The notes: generated from the sequence alone by a model not told the origin. Shown: positions 54,279 through 63,981, numbered from the stretch's first letter. The stretch is DNA of 64,000 bases from CAHJXG01 sp965277495 (GCA_965277495.1 OZ255824.1:682001-746000); one strand, 5' to 3'. Translations and numbers: made by a program.

Positions 54279-54707
54279 ATGAGGATCGTCTGCCCGTCCT
54301 GCTCCGCAACCTTTGAGGTCCCCAAAACGCGGTTGGCGCCGGGTCAAGCCGTGCGCTGCGCCCGGTGCGGGACGGACTGGACTCCGTTCGCCGAAGCCGA
54401 GCCGGAGACGTCGGTGCATTCCTCCGAGCCGGCCGGACAGCCACCGCTCACGGGCAGCCCTGAGCCCATGACCCGTTCCAGCCCGGCGCCGGCCATGCAG
54501 GCAACGCCGACGTTGCTGGGGCGAAGCCTCGACCGGCTCAGTTTTGCGCGGAGGGGCGAGCCGGCGCTCGTTGCTGGCTGGGCTGTAAGCATCGCGGTCC
54601 TGGTGGGGTTGGCTTGGGCGGCTGTGGCTTGGCGCAACAGTGTCATGCACGCCTGGCCACCCAGTGAGCGGTTGTATACGGCGCTTGGCTTGCCAGCCGA
54701 TCGTTGA
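54279..54707 (+). CDS. MJ0042-type zinc-ribbon membrane protein
   Basis: A 142-residue protein. N-terminal zinc ribbon with CPSC (5-8) and CARCG (27-31), the MJ0042 motif with FEVPKTRLAPGQAVRC. A disordered Ser/Pro/Glu-rich linker follows, then one transmembrane helix (AVSIAVLVGLAWAAVAW) near 104-120. In alphaproteobacteria it lies divergent from ftsE and is thought to be an envelope-associated protein of unknown role. Converges with the GST gene, 12 bp apart. Confidence 0.85.
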   Translation: MRIVCPSCSATFEVPKTRLAPGQAVRCARCGTDWTPFAEAEPETSVHSSEPAGQPPLTGSPEPMTRSSPAPAMQATPTLLGRSLDRLSFARRGEPALVAGWAVSIAVLVGLAWAAVAWRNSVMHAWPPSERLYTALGLPADR

Positions 54708-54719
54708 GCGGATGGGCCG

Positions 54720-55319
54720 TTAGGCGGATTGGGGTGGCGCCGATTGGGCGATTTCCGGCCGCTGCTCCATCGCGGCAAACCACTGCGCGAGCTTGCCGCG
54801 CCCGTCGCGCCAAGCGTCGCCGGCAAAGCGGAGGTCCAAGTAGCCGAGGGCGCAGGCGACGGTGATGGAGCCGATGTCGAGGTGATTGGCCGGAGGATCA
54901 GCCTGCAGCAGATCAAGCGCGCGGACGATTGCCGCTTGTTGCCGGGCCATGGCGGCGTTGCGCTCGGCTTCCGTTGGGCGGGCCATATCCAGGCGCCGCA
55001 GCACGGCCGCGTCCATAATGCCGTCGCCGACCGCCTGCCATTTCAGGGCGCGCCAGCGGACCGGCCCCGGCGGCGGAAACAGCGAACCGCCGCCTGTAGC
55101 GTCCAGGTACTCGCAGATGACGGGGCTGTCGAACAGCGCGAACCCGTCCTGGGTCACTAGGCACGGCACCTTGGACATCGGGTTGACCGCGAGCAGATCG
55201 TGCGGCGACGCGTGCGGATTCGTCTCAATCCGGGTGATTTGATCCAAGACGCCGCACGCGATGGCGCAGGCGATGACCTTGCGGACATACGGGCTTGTGG
55301 CGGAATAGTACAGTTTCAT
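54720..55319 (-). CDS. Glutathione S-transferase family protein
   Basis: A 199-residue thioredoxin-fold GST. Seen: KLYYSATSPYVRKVIACAI with Ser/Cys near residue 9 as likely catalytic site, the NPMSKVPCLV strand with cis-Pro (46-55), DSPVICEYLDA (64-74), and a helical C-terminal domain. Four bp overlap with gloB. GST and glyoxalase II neighbour each other in glutathione-dependent detoxification. Substrate unknown. Confidence 0.9.
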   Translation of the reverse strand: MKLYYSATSPYVRKVIACAIACGVLDQITRIETNPHASPHDLLAVNPMSKVPCLVTQDGFALFDSPVICEYLDATGGGSLFPPPGPVRWRALKWQAVGDGIMDAAVLRRLDMARPTEAERNAAMARQQAAIVRALDLLQADPPANHLDIGSITVACALGYLDLRFAGDAWRDGRGKLAQWFAAMEQRPEIAQSAPPQSA

Positions 55320-56044
55320 CGAAAATTGTCCTTCTGCGAGCGCAGGCGGGCCAGGGCCGCGACATCGGGCGCCCGCAGGAACGGGTTTTCTGCGAGTTCG
55401 TCCGAAAGGCGGCTCGGGATTGTCGGCTGCCCATCGGCGCGCAGGCGGTCCACCTGTGCGGCACGCGCGCGCAACGCCGCATTGCCGGGGTCGACGTGCA
55501 AGGCGAAGCGCGCGTTGCTTTGGGTATATTCATGGCCGCAGCAGACCAGCGTGTCCGCGGGCAGCGCTGCGAACTTGCGCAGGCTTGCATGCATATCGGC
55601 GGCGGTCCCTTCCAGCAGGCGTCCGCAGCCCAGGCTGAACAGCGTGTCGCCGCAGATCAGCACATGGTTGTCGCCACCGAAAAAGGCGATGTGGCCCAGC
55701 GTATGGCCGGGCGTGTCGATCACCCCGAGGCTGCAGTCGCCCAGCGCCACCGTGTCGCCCTCAATCACCGCGCGGTCCAGCCGAGGCAGCCGGTGCGCGT
55801 CGGCCGCCGCGCCCACGACAGGGCATCCGTAGCGGGCGCGGACGTCGTCGGTTCCGGCCACGTGGTCACCGTGGTGATGGGTGAGCAGGATCATGTCCAA
55901 ACGTCCGCCGACGGCGTCGATCGCCTTCATGCAGGCGTCCGCGTCGGCCGGGTCGACAAAGGCGGTCATGCCGCTGGCGTCATCCCGCAGCAACCAGGCG
56001 TAGTTGTCGGACAGGATGGGGATGGCGTGGGCGGACAAGTTCAT
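55316..56044 (-). CDS. gloB: Hydroxyacylglutathione hydrolase (glyoxalase II)
   Basis: A 242-residue metallo-beta-lactamase enzyme that hydrolyses S-D-lactoylglutathione to D-lactate. Start at 56044 gives AIPILSDNYAWLL. Seen: the canonical THHHGDHVAG (near 55-64), GHTLGHIA, and the bridging Asp in ICGDTLFSLGCGR, plus HEYT and a C-terminal domain with lysine-rich glutathione contacts. In contrast to the MBL protein of region 1, all metal ligands are present. Divergent from the methyltransferase at 56147. Confidence 0.94.
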   Translation of the reverse strand: MNLSAHAIPILSDNYAWLLRDDASGMTAFVDPADADACMKAIDAVGGRLDMILLTHHHGDHVAGTDDVRARYGCPVVGAAADAHRLPRLDRAVIEGDTVALGDCSLGVIDTPGHTLGHIAFFGGDNHVLICGDTLFSLGCGRLLEGTAADMHASLRKFAALPADTLVCCGHEYTQSNARFALHVDPGNAALRARAAQVDRLRADGQPTIPSRLSDELAENPFLRAPDVAALARLRSQKDNFR

Positions 56045-56146
56045 TTGGGGCTCCGCTTCGGATGGCGCACCGTGTCGCACCTGTGGGTCCAGATCAAGCG
56101 GGTGGGCAATGAGCACGCGTGGCCGGCACTGTGCTATACGAACGTA

Positions 56147-56857
56147 ATGACGGCGGACACGCATACGGCGGCTGAATTCTATGCCACGGCGCGCGGCGCG
56201 GTGGCGTCCCGCTTGATCCGTGACCGCCTTGCGGTCGCCTGGCCGGAGCTTGCCGGCTGCACCGTGCTCGGCCTGGGCTACACGGCGCCTTATTTGCGGC
56301 ATTGGCGCGATAGCGCGGCGCGCTGCATCGCTGCCACCCCGGCGCAGGTCGGCGTCGCCCGGTGGCCGGCCGGCAGCCCGAACCTGACCTGCACCATCGA
56401 GGAGGACAGCCTGCCGTTTCCCGATCTTTGTTTCGACCGCATCCTGCTGGTGCACGGCTTGGAGGCAGCAGAGAATGCCCGGCGCATGCTACGGGAGGTT
56501 TGGCGGGTGCTGAAGGACGACGGCCGCCTGCTGGTCGTCGCGCCGAACCGTGTGGGCCTTTGGGCAAATGTCGAGAGCACGCCGTTCGGACATGGCCAGC
56601 CCTACTCGCCGGGCCAAATCGGCCGCCTGCTCGCCGCCAGCTTGTTTCGTGTCGAACACCGGGACACCGCACTCTATCTACCGCCAACCAACCTGCGGGT
56701 CATGCTCCGCAGCGCGCAGATGTGGGAGCACGGCGGGCGGCGGATTGCGCCTAGGCTGGCGGGCGTGACAATCACCGAAGCGGTAAAGGATGTCTATGCT
56801 GCCCTGCCGGTCCAGCGGGCGCGGCGACGGCGGCTGGTGTTCAGCCAAGCCGCCTAG
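56147..56857 (+). CDS. Class I SAM-dependent methyltransferase (gloB neighbour)
   Basis: A 236-residue protein, start at ATG 56147 with a TTCTATGCCACGG-type family opening (TAAEFYATARGAVASRL). Seen: motif I LGLGYTAPYLRHW (near 44-56), then VLLVHGLE and LREVWRVLKDDGRLLVVAP (near 109-129). Motif I is atypical (no GxGxG), a feature of this gloB-neighbour group. Alphaproteobacterial genomes often carry it divergent from gloB. Target unknown. Confidence 0.85.
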   Translation: MTADTHTAAEFYATARGAVASRLIRDRLAVAWPELAGCTVLGLGYTAPYLRHWRDSAARCIAATPAQVGVARWPAGSPNLTCTIEEDSLPFPDLCFDRILLVHGLEAAENARRMLREVWRVLKDDGRLLVVAPNRVGLWANVESTPFGHGQPYSPGQIGRLLAASLFRVEHRDTALYLPPTNLRVMLRSAQMWEHGGRRIAPRLAGVTITEAVKDVYAALPVQRARRRRLVFSQAA

Positions 56858-56915
56858 ACGATGCTTGCGGTCTGGCGACAGCATTTGGTTGTCAAGCGTC
56901 CTCCTTGCTGTGGTT

Positions 56916-59000
56916 TTAGGCTGCCGGAGCCGCCGTCCGGTCCTCTGCCAGCCGGATCGTGTTCCGCCCGCCGTGCTTGGCCGCATAGAGCGCCGCGTCG
57001 GCTGCTTCGACCAACGCCGCCGGACCCTGGTTTGCGGCGTCTGGAAGCATGACCGCTACGCCCATGCTGACCGTGGCATAGCCGAAATCAGACCCGGCGT
57101 GCGGAATCTCGAGGCTGCGCACCGCGGCGCAGATGCGCTCCGCCAGGGCCAGCGCTCCGGCAGCGTCGGTGCCGGGCAACAGGATGACGAACTCCTCACC
57201 GCCATAGCGCGCCGGCAGGTCGGCCGGACGGCGGGCGAGGTTCTTGATCGTGTCGGCCATGGCCCTAAGGCAAGCGTCCCCGCCGGGGTGGCCGTAGGTG
57301 TCGTTGAACGACTTGAACCGGTCCACGTCGAGCATGATGACCGCGAGCGGCGAGCGCACCCGCATCGCCCGGCGATACTCCTCCCCCAGCGCCTCGTCGA
57401 AGCGACGCCGGTTCGGCAAGCCCGTCAGTGCATCCTCCCGCGCCAGGGCGCGAAGCTGATGGTTCGCGTTCTCAAGCTGCGCCTCGAGCGCCTTTCGCTC
57501 GGATACGTCGCGCGTTACGGCGACGAAGCCGCTGCCATCCTCGAGCCGCCGGCCGCTCGTCTCCAGCCACACATACTGGCCATCCTTGCGCCTCGCGCGA
57601 TAGCTGGCGCGCGCCGTCGCCTGTCCGGTCATCAACCGCCGTTCGAGCGCCTCGTGGAACGTACGCTGGTCGTCCGGATGGGTGATGCTGTTGGGGTGGG
57701 CTCCAACCATCTCCTTGGGCTCATACCCCAGCAGATCACGGCACGCTGGGGAAACATAAAGCCGCTGGAATTCGGGCGAGAACATCGTAATAAGGTCGCT
57801 GGCGTTGTCGGTTAGTAAACGATGGCGGCTTTCGCTAATTGCGATCTCTTGCTGCATAGCGGCGATCCGTTCATCCCGCGCCTCTAGCTTGGCAGTCATT
57901 CGGCTGAAAGCGGCGCCCAGCGACCGCAACTCGTCAGAGGCGCCACGGCCCATGATCGCCCGGGCCGTGAGGTCGCCCGCCCCGACCAACGTCGCAGCCG
58001 CCATCAGCGCGCCGACCGGGCGCAGCACCGTCAACGTGGCGACCGGCCAGCCCATCAACAACGCAAGCCCCGCCGCCGACAGCGCAACCGCGATCGAAAC
58101 CCAAAACCGCTGATCCGCCTGGGCCCGGATATCCGCCTCGTTCAAACCGATAGCGACCACCAGACTGGCCGCACGCCCCGGCAAGGGAGCGAAACCGAAA
58201 ACGCGGCTCACGCCGTCGAGGTCCTTCGCTTGCACGGACCCGCCATGGGGTGCCGCCTTGAACGCCGAGAGGACCGGATGGTCTGGAAACCGCTGGCCCG
58301 TTTGGTGGCTGATGTCCGGGGACTGCGCTAGCATCGCGCCGTCCTGGCTATCGAATACTTGCACCAGCCGCTCAGCCGAGTCCGAAGACCTATTGGCAAG
58401 GCGTGCAAACCAGTTGAGATCAAGCCCAGTGATGACGACCCCGAGCGACGCGGCGCTGCCGGGCAAGCGTTCCAGGGGGCTGGCAAAGAACACCGCCGGC
58501 AGGCCCGTGACGCGGCTGATGGTCATGGCGCTCATCACCACTCCTGCACCAGGCTCCGACGCCAATGCCTGCTGGAAATAGCGGCGGTCCGCCACGCTCC
58601 TGCCCTTCGCAGCCGGGTTCGTGCTGCAGGTGATCACGCCATCCACGCCCGCGACCGCGAGCGTATTGACCCGGACATGGTCAGCGATGACCGCGTTCAA
58701 AAGATCGTCGCACTCTGGACCGCTCATCAGCTTTACTTCCGGCACCCGCGCCAGCACGCGCAACAGTCCTGATGCCTCCTGCACCATATCGTCCTGCTGT
58801 TCGGCCGCGAGTTGGGCGAGCTGCACGACCCGGTCCCGCGCGGAGTCCAGCACGCGCCGGCCATCCGCGACGGCCGAGACCATGAGCAGCACCATCAACG
58901 GGCCCATCGCGGCCAGCATCAGCAGGGATAGGCGCAGCCAGAGCCGCCGCGGCAGCACGGCCTTCAACGATGCCTTGAACCAATGTAATGCGCGCCGCAC
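56916..59000 (-). CDS. Membrane-anchored PAS-GGDEF diguanylate cyclase
   Basis: A 694-residue sensor enzyme making cyclic di-GMP. Seen in order: N-terminal helix (about 21-43), periplasmic dCACHE-like sensor (to about 300), a second helix, HAMP-like linker, a PAS domain (about 395-510, with ITHPDDQRTF and a PAC segment), and a GGDEF domain with active site RYGGEEF. The inhibitory I-site RPAD sits five residues before it, so product inhibition is expected. Single gene with a response regulator upstream on the same strand. Confidence 0.93.
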   Translation of the reverse strand: MRRALHWFKASLKAVLPRRLWLRLSLLMLAAMGPLMVLLMVSAVADGRRVLDSARDRVVQLAQLAAEQQDDMVQEASGLLRVLARVPEVKLMSGPECDDLLNAVIADHVRVNTLAVAGVDGVITCSTNPAAKGRSVADRRYFQQALASEPGAGVVMSAMTISRVTGLPAVFFASPLERLPGSAASLGVVITGLDLNWFARLANRSSDSAERLVQVFDSQDGAMLAQSPDISHQTGQRFPDHPVLSAFKAAPHGGSVQAKDLDGVSRVFGFAPLPGRAASLVVAIGLNEADIRAQADQRFWVSIAVALSAAGLALLMGWPVATLTVLRPVGALMAAATLVGAGDLTARAIMGRGASDELRSLGAAFSRMTAKLEARDERIAAMQQEIAISESRHRLLTDNASDLITMFSPEFQRLYVSPACRDLLGYEPKEMVGAHPNSITHPDDQRTFHEALERRLMTGQATARASYRARRKDGQYVWLETSGRRLEDGSGFVAVTRDVSERKALEAQLENANHQLRALAREDALTGLPNRRRFDEALGEEYRRAMRVRSPLAVIMLDVDRFKSFNDTYGHPGGDACLRAMADTIKNLARRPADLPARYGGEEFVILLPGTDAAGALALAERICAAVRSLEIPHAGSDFGYATVSMGVAVMLPDAANQGPAALVEAADAALYAAKHGGRNTIRLAEDRTAAPAA

Positions 59001-59103
59001 GATGAACCCCTTTCGGCGCCGGGCGGAGCAGCCCTACGCACGGGGGCATCATAACGGCCTAAGGGTTACGGATCGGCTAACGGCTGCAAAGCAGTTGGGC
59101 GGT

Positions 59104-59499
59104 TTAGGGGAAAGTTTGCTCGTCACCCATCAACCGGCCGATTGTTCTGATCACGCGGTCCATGTCGTAGGGCTTTGGCATGAAAGCCGACGGCTGGCCG
59201 ACCGCCTCGGCCCGGCGGGCATTATCTGGGCGCCCGGAGACGAACACGACCGGCAGGTCGGGATGCACCTCCCGCGCATGTTCGGCGAGTCCGATGCCGT
59301 CGATCAGGCCCGGCATGGTCACATCCGTGAGCAGCACGCCGAATTTGTCGCAATCGGCGATGAGGATGGCGGCCTCGTCGCCCGTGCAGGTCGCCGTCAC
59401 CTCGAACCCGGCGTCGCCCAGCGTATCGGCCATGATGCCCCGGATGGCAGGCTCGTCCTCGACAAGCAAGATGCGGCGTGCAGGCATCGGCGGCTCCAA
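59104..59499 (-). CDS. Single-domain response regulator receiver protein
   Basis: A 131-residue CheY-like receiver with no output domain; starts at 59499 or 59487 are both possible. Seen: LLVEDEPAIR (acidic pocket), the phospho-acceptor LLTDVTMPG near residue 58, VVFVSGRPD (Thr/Ser switch), and the lysine in MPKPYD near 108. It lies 103 bp upstream of the diguanylate cyclase gene on the same strand, so it may act with it or with an unlinked histidine kinase. Confidence 0.9.
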   Translation of the reverse strand: MEPPMPARRILLVEDEPAIRGIMADTLGDAGFEVTATCTGDEAAILIADCDKFGVLLTDVTMPGLIDGIGLAEHAREVHPDLPVVFVSGRPDNARRAEAVGQPSAFMPKPYDMDRVIRTIGRLMGDEQTFP

Positions 59500-59616
59500 T
59501 CAGCAGGGGATATCATAACCGATTGCGTTGGAAAAGGTTGGAGGGAAAGTAGGGCCGGGCTGTTCGAAACGCCGGATTGTTCAAGAACCAGGCTGGCGCG
59601 GCCCGCTGTTTCCGGC

Positions 59617-60381
59617 ATGGTGCCCTCGATGCCGCATGGAACGAGTCTTGTTGTCCTATTCGTCGCGTCGTTGCTGGCCGGGGCGCAAAACGCCTTGGCC
59701 GGCGGCGGGTCGTTCGTCACGCTGCCGGCGCTGCTGCTCGCTGGCCTCGATCCGCGCGCAGCCAACGTGACCTCCACGGTGGCATTGTTCCCGGGCCAGG
59801 TGCTGTCGGGATGGGCTGGACGCCGCTTCGTGCAGGGCACGCCCGGCCTGTCGTTCCGGGCACTATGCGCCGTGAGCGTGGCAGGCGGAGCCGTCGGCGC
59901 CATATTGCTGCTCGCTACGCCGGCGACGTTTTTCGCTCGCCTGGTGCCCTGGTTGGTGCTGTTCGCGACCGGCGTGTTCGCATGGGGCAGCTTCTTCCGT
60001 CGCCCGGCTGCCGATGCCCATCCGATGGGTGCCGTCCCGTCCGGGCTGCTGCAGTTCATGATTGCCATTTACGGGGGCTACTTCGGCGGCGGGATTGGAT
60101 TTCTGATGTTGGCAGCGCTGACGACGGCGGGGCTGGCGGTCCGGGCGGCGGGAGCGACGAAGAACGTTTTGGCAGCGGTCATGAATTTTTCGGCGGTGCT
60201 CGTGTTCCTGTGGTCGCCCGAGGTGCATTGGGGTCCGGCCGCCATCGTGTGCGCTGCGGCGATCATCGGCGGCCTGACGGGCGCCTGGCTGTTGCAGCGC
60301 GTGCCCGAACGGGTGCTGCGCGGCGGGATCGTCATCGTGGGGGCCGCCTTGACCATCGGCTTGTTTCTGCGCCCGATCTGA
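59617..60381 (+). CDS. TauE/SafE-family membrane transporter
   Basis: A 254-residue protein with about seven to eight hydrophobic segments; start ATG 59617, or 59629. Seen: AGGGSFVTLPALLLAGLDPRAANVTSTVALFPG (family first block, residues about 29-60) and the second block IAIYGGYFGGGIGFLMLAAL near 149-168. TauE/SafE proteins export sulfite, sulfoacetate or other small anions. No sulfur genes nearby, so substrate is open. Followed by the YgjP gene after 30 bp. Confidence 0.9.
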   Translation: MVPSMPHGTSLVVLFVASLLAGAQNALAGGGSFVTLPALLLAGLDPRAANVTSTVALFPGQVLSGWAGRRFVQGTPGLSFRALCAVSVAGGAVGAILLLATPATFFARLVPWLVLFATGVFAWGSFFRRPAADAHPMGAVPSGLLQFMIAIYGGYFGGGIGFLMLAALTTAGLAVRAAGATKNVLAAVMNFSAVLVFLWSPEVHWGPAAIVCAAAIIGGLTGAWLLQRVPERVLRGGIVIVGAALTIGLFLRPI

Positions 60382-60411
60382 ACGGCATAGCTCCGGGCGT
60401 AGAACTTTAAC

Positions 60412-61170
60412 ATGCCCGCGATTGCCCATCGACGCCGCAAGCCGCATCCTGCCGGCATGCTTCCCGTGCATTGCGAGACCTTAAACCTTTCCACCGGGCC
60501 AACCCCCGTGCTCTGGCGCTGCAGTGCCCGTGCCCGCAAAATCAGCCTGCGCATTGACGCCAGGGCCGGCGGCGTGATCGTGACCATGCCGCCACGCGCC
60601 GCCCGGGCCGCAGGCATTGCGCTGCTGCGCGACAATTCCGCCTGGGTCGCTGAACGCTTGGCCCGCCTGCCGGACCCGATCCTGCTCGCCGACGGCGTCG
60701 CCGTTCCCATCGGTGGACTGCCGCATCGCATCCGCCACATGCCCACCGGCCGCGGCGGCGCTTGGCTGGAGGCTGGTGAGCTGCTGGTGGCGGGCGCGCC
60801 GGAATTCCTCGCCCGGCGCACGGCGGATTTCCTGCGCGCCGAGGGGCGGCGGCGCCTTTCGGCGCTTGCCACCGTGAAGGCGACCGCCGCCGGCCTCTCT
60901 CCACGGCGCATTATCGTGAAGGACACACGCACCCGCTGGGGAAGCTGCACCGCAGATGGCACGCTGATGTTTTGCTGGCGCCTGGTGATGGCGCCGCCGC
61001 ATGTGCAAGACTATGTGGCGGCGCATGAGGTCGCGCACCTGCGTCATATGGACCATGGCCGCGGCTTCTGGGCGCTGGTGGCCCGATTGACCCCTAATAA
61101 GCCTGCGGCCGTGCACTGGCTCGAGACCGAGGGGCCTGGCCTGATGCGGGTCGGGTCGCCGCCGGCGTGA
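60412..61170 (+). CDS. YgjP-type DUF45 metal-dependent hydrolase
   Basis: A 252-residue SprT-like zinc protein. Seen: KISLRIDARAGGVIVTMPP near 44-62, the conserved DTRTRWGSCTADGTL (near 168-182), and zinc motif AHEVAHLRHMDHGRGFW (near 203-219) with the third His. Family called DUF45 or M48-like; nuclease-linked in type I restriction contexts elsewhere but none here. A GGGTCGC / GCGACCC hairpin (61154-61192) overlaps its stop and may end transcription. Confidence 0.9.
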   Translation: MPAIAHRRRKPHPAGMLPVHCETLNLSTGPTPVLWRCSARARKISLRIDARAGGVIVTMPPRAARAAGIALLRDNSAWVAERLARLPDPILLADGVAVPIGGLPHRIRHMPTGRGGAWLEAGELLVAGAPEFLARRTADFLRAEGRRRLSALATVKATAAGLSPRRIIVKDTRTRWGSCTADGTLMFCWRLVMAPPHVQDYVAAHEVAHLRHMDHGRGFWALVARLTPNKPAAVHWLETEGPGLMRVGSPPA

Positions 61171-61206
61171 TGGCGTCATGGCCGGGCGACCCCGCGGCGG
61201 CAACCT

Positions 61207-63981
61207 TTATTTACCAGCTTTGATCTGATCCAACAGCGTCTTCGCCGCGCCTCGTCCTTCAAACTCGGCGGGTTCGCTTAAAATAGGCGCCAACGTCTGC
61301 GCTGCCTCGTCCCGCTTGCCCGTGGCGTTCAGCGCCGTCGCCAAATGGAACTTGATCGACCTGTCTGCCGGCCGTTGCTGGGATGCCTGCTGGAGCAGCG
61401 GCAATGCTGCCGCGGCCTCGCCATGCTTCGTCATGATCCAGCCCAACGTGTCGGACGTCTCGCTGGACGGCGCCAAAAGGTGCGCCCGCTGCGCCAAGCC
61501 CAGCGCCCGCCCGTCGCCCTTCGCCTGATACAACCAAGCTAGGTTGTTGAGCGCGATCGGGTCGTTCGGGCGCATCTTCAGCACCGTGTCCAAGCGCTGC
61601 TCGGCATCCTGGTTGCGTCCGGCGGCGATATCGAGCGACGCCAGCATCTGCGTTGCATCGAGGTCACCTGGCTGTTGCGCCAGCCATGTCCGCAGTTGCT
61701 GCGCGGCTTGGTCAAGGCCACCGCCGGCTGCAAACGCACCGGCGGTCCGCATCGCGAGCACGCTCGACGGGTTGGCCTTCAACTCGGCCGCGAACGCTGC
61801 CGCGGCATCACCGAACCTGCGGGCCGCCATATAGGCGTCGCCCTTGATGACGGTGGCCGCGGGCATGTTGGCCGGGTCGCGCCGCAGCTCGTCGGCCAGC
61901 GCCAACGCGGCCGCAATCCCTGCAGAACGCTGTTCCACAGAAACCAGGGTGTTCATCATCCCAAGATTGCCCGGCGAAAGCTTGAGCCCTTCCCGGAGCG
62001 CTTGCCTGCCGCCATCGATATCATTGTTGTTGAGCGACAATTCGACCAGTGCCCGCCGCGCCTCCAGGTCCATGGGCGTGCCGGCGAGAATTTGACGATA
62101 CGTCACCTTGGCGGCGGCCACGTCGCCATCCGCCACCTGCGCCCGCGCCTGCGCCCCGAGCAACACCGGCGGCGGCACGCCGTCCGCAAGCGCCTGATGC
62201 AGCAAGGCCAACGCCTTCTTTGGCTCCTTCGCCCTAATTTGCAGGTCCACCAGCGCCGCCGTCAGGGCCGGTTTCGCCGGCGCCGCCACGCGTGCGGCTT
62301 CGACGGCGGCGATGGCTTGCGGGAGCTTGCCGTCCTGCACCAATGCTTGCAGGAGCGTTCCCAACGCCTGCGCATCTGCAGGGTCCTTGGCCAATAGTTC
62401 TTGCAACGTCGCCTCCGCGTCGGACCTGCGGTCCTGCAGCAGCAGCACCTTCGCGAGGTTCAGCTTTGCTGGTTTCGACTCGGGAAACTTCTTTGCAGTG
62501 TCGGCGAACTGCGCCCGCGCGCCCTCCTGGTCCATCCGCGCCAGCTTGACCATGCCAGTCAGCATGCCGACCGCCTCGGTGTCGCCTGTTTGCTTACGAA
62601 GCCGATCGAGCGCCGCCTGCGCCTTGTCGGCGTCGCCAGCGCCCAATGCCGCGGCAACCAGCGCCTCTCCGGCATTGGGCTGGGCTGGCGCAAGATCCAA
62701 CGACTTTTCGAGCGCGGCCGTTGCGCCCAAAGTATCGCCGAGCTGCATGCGCGTGGACGCCAGGCGCGTCAGGATCGCGGGATTTGCTGGCGCCAGCGCC
62801 GAAGCTTCCTGGAAGGTGCTGTTCGCCTCCTGAGTCTTGCCCTCGACCGCATAGGCACGGCCCAGCAGGTCCAGCGTCTCCGCGTCCGCGGCGCCGGCGG
62901 CAATAGCCTTTGCCAGCGCCGCCACTGCCCGCTCCGGCCGTCCCGCCCCGATTTCAATACGAGCCAACAGCCGCACGCCATCGAGATCGCTGGGCGCCTC
63001 CGCCACATAGCGCAGCGCTGCGTCCACCGCCTGCTCGATCTGGCCAAGATTTGACTTGATCAACGCCTGGAAATACCGACCGCGCGGGAAATGGTCGATG
63101 ACCGGCGCAAGCGCCTCGAGCGCCAGGTCCGCGTCGGCATATCGCCCGGCGCGCAGCTTCAGCACCATGTCGAGGTACACTGCAGCGCCGTTATGCTGTT
63201 GCAACGCCAAGACTCTATCGACATCGGCCCGCGCCTTGGCATCCTGTCCGGACGTAAGGTATTCGTTCGCCCGCTCCAACCGCATGCCTGGAGACCCCGG
63301 CGCCGCCACCACCGCCCGCTCCAAGTAGTCGAGCGCGCCGGCGCTGTCACCTTTGGCGGCCAGAAGCTGTCCTTTCAACACCAACGCGTCTGCCCGCTGG
63401 TCATTGAGCGCCAGCGCCCGATCGATTTGGCGCTCCGCCCCGGCAAGGTCTTTTTCAACGATGAAAACCCGGGCCGCCGTTATGGGGACATCCTGGTTGT
63501 CCGGCGCCAGCCGCTGCGCCTCCGCCAGGCTGGCCCGGGCGCCGGGTGCGTCCTGCAGGCCGATCTGCGCCACGGCGCGCAGCACATACAATTTCGAGTT
63601 TTCGCTGGGATCGGCGCTGTCGGCCTTCAGGTCGGACAGCACGTCCGCAAACCGCTGTTGCGCCAGGTAGGACTGGGCCAGCAACGGCGCAACCATCTTC
63701 GTGTCATACTTCAGCCCGCGCGCCAGCTTGAGCTCCTTTTCTGCCGCGACCGGATCGGAGGTCTGCAACTGAAGCTGCGCCAAGCGCACATGCGCCTCGG
63801 CGTTGCCCGGGTTAGCCTTGATTGCGTTTCGCAGTTCGATCTGCGCCCCGCGCATGTCGCCCTTCGTCAGCAAATAGCGCGCATTATTGATCGGGTCGCC
63901 ATTGCGGCCGAAAGCGTACCAGCTTCCGCCAGCCATGGCGGCGAGGACTAAGACGACGATTGGGATCAAGAACTTCTTCAT
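61207..63981 (-). CDS. prsT: PrsT-like PEP-CTERM system TPR-repeat protein
   Basis: A 924-residue protein with N-terminal signal anchor (FLIPIVVLVLAAMAGGSWYAF) and then about 20 tetratricopeptide repeats (for example ALDYLERAVVAAPGSP, AEATLQELLAKDPADA). Composition and opening (INNARYLLTKGDMRGAQIELRNAIK) fit PrsT, which accompanies exosortase and exopolysaccharide loci. No lipobox cysteine, so it is a membrane-anchored periplasmic scaffold rather than a lipoprotein. The rest of the system should lie right of the window. Start at 63981 leaves 19 bp to the edge. Confidence 0.85.
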   Translation of the reverse strand: MKKFLIPIVVLVLAAMAGGSWYAFGRNGDPINNARYLLTKGDMRGAQIELRNAIKANPGNAEAHVRLAQLQLQTSDPVAAEKELKLARGLKYDTKMVAPLLAQSYLAQQRFADVLSDLKADSADPSENSKLYVLRAVAQIGLQDAPGARASLAEAQRLAPDNQDVPITAARVFIVEKDLAGAERQIDRALALNDQRADALVLKGQLLAAKGDSAGALDYLERAVVAAPGSPGMRLERANEYLTSGQDAKARADVDRVLALQQHNGAAVYLDMVLKLRAGRYADADLALEALAPVIDHFPRGRYFQALIKSNLGQIEQAVDAALRYVAEAPSDLDGVRLLARIEIGAGRPERAVAALAKAIAAGAADAETLDLLGRAYAVEGKTQEANSTFQEASALAPANPAILTRLASTRMQLGDTLGATAALEKSLDLAPAQPNAGEALVAAALGAGDADKAQAALDRLRKQTGDTEAVGMLTGMVKLARMDQEGARAQFADTAKKFPESKPAKLNLAKVLLLQDRRSDAEATLQELLAKDPADAQALGTLLQALVQDGKLPQAIAAVEAARVAAPAKPALTAALVDLQIRAKEPKKALALLHQALADGVPPPVLLGAQARAQVADGDVAAAKVTYRQILAGTPMDLEARRALVELSLNNNDIDGGRQALREGLKLSPGNLGMMNTLVSVEQRSAGIAAALALADELRRDPANMPAATVIKGDAYMAARRFGDAAAAFAAELKANPSSVLAMRTAGAFAAGGGLDQAAQQLRTWLAQQPGDLDATQMLASLDIAAGRNQDAEQRLDTVLKMRPNDPIALNNLAWLYQAKGDGRALGLAQRAHLLAPSSETSDTLGWIMTKHGEAAAALPLLQQASQQRPADRSIKFHLATALNATGKRDEAAQTLAPILSEPAEFEGRGAAKTLLDQIKAGK

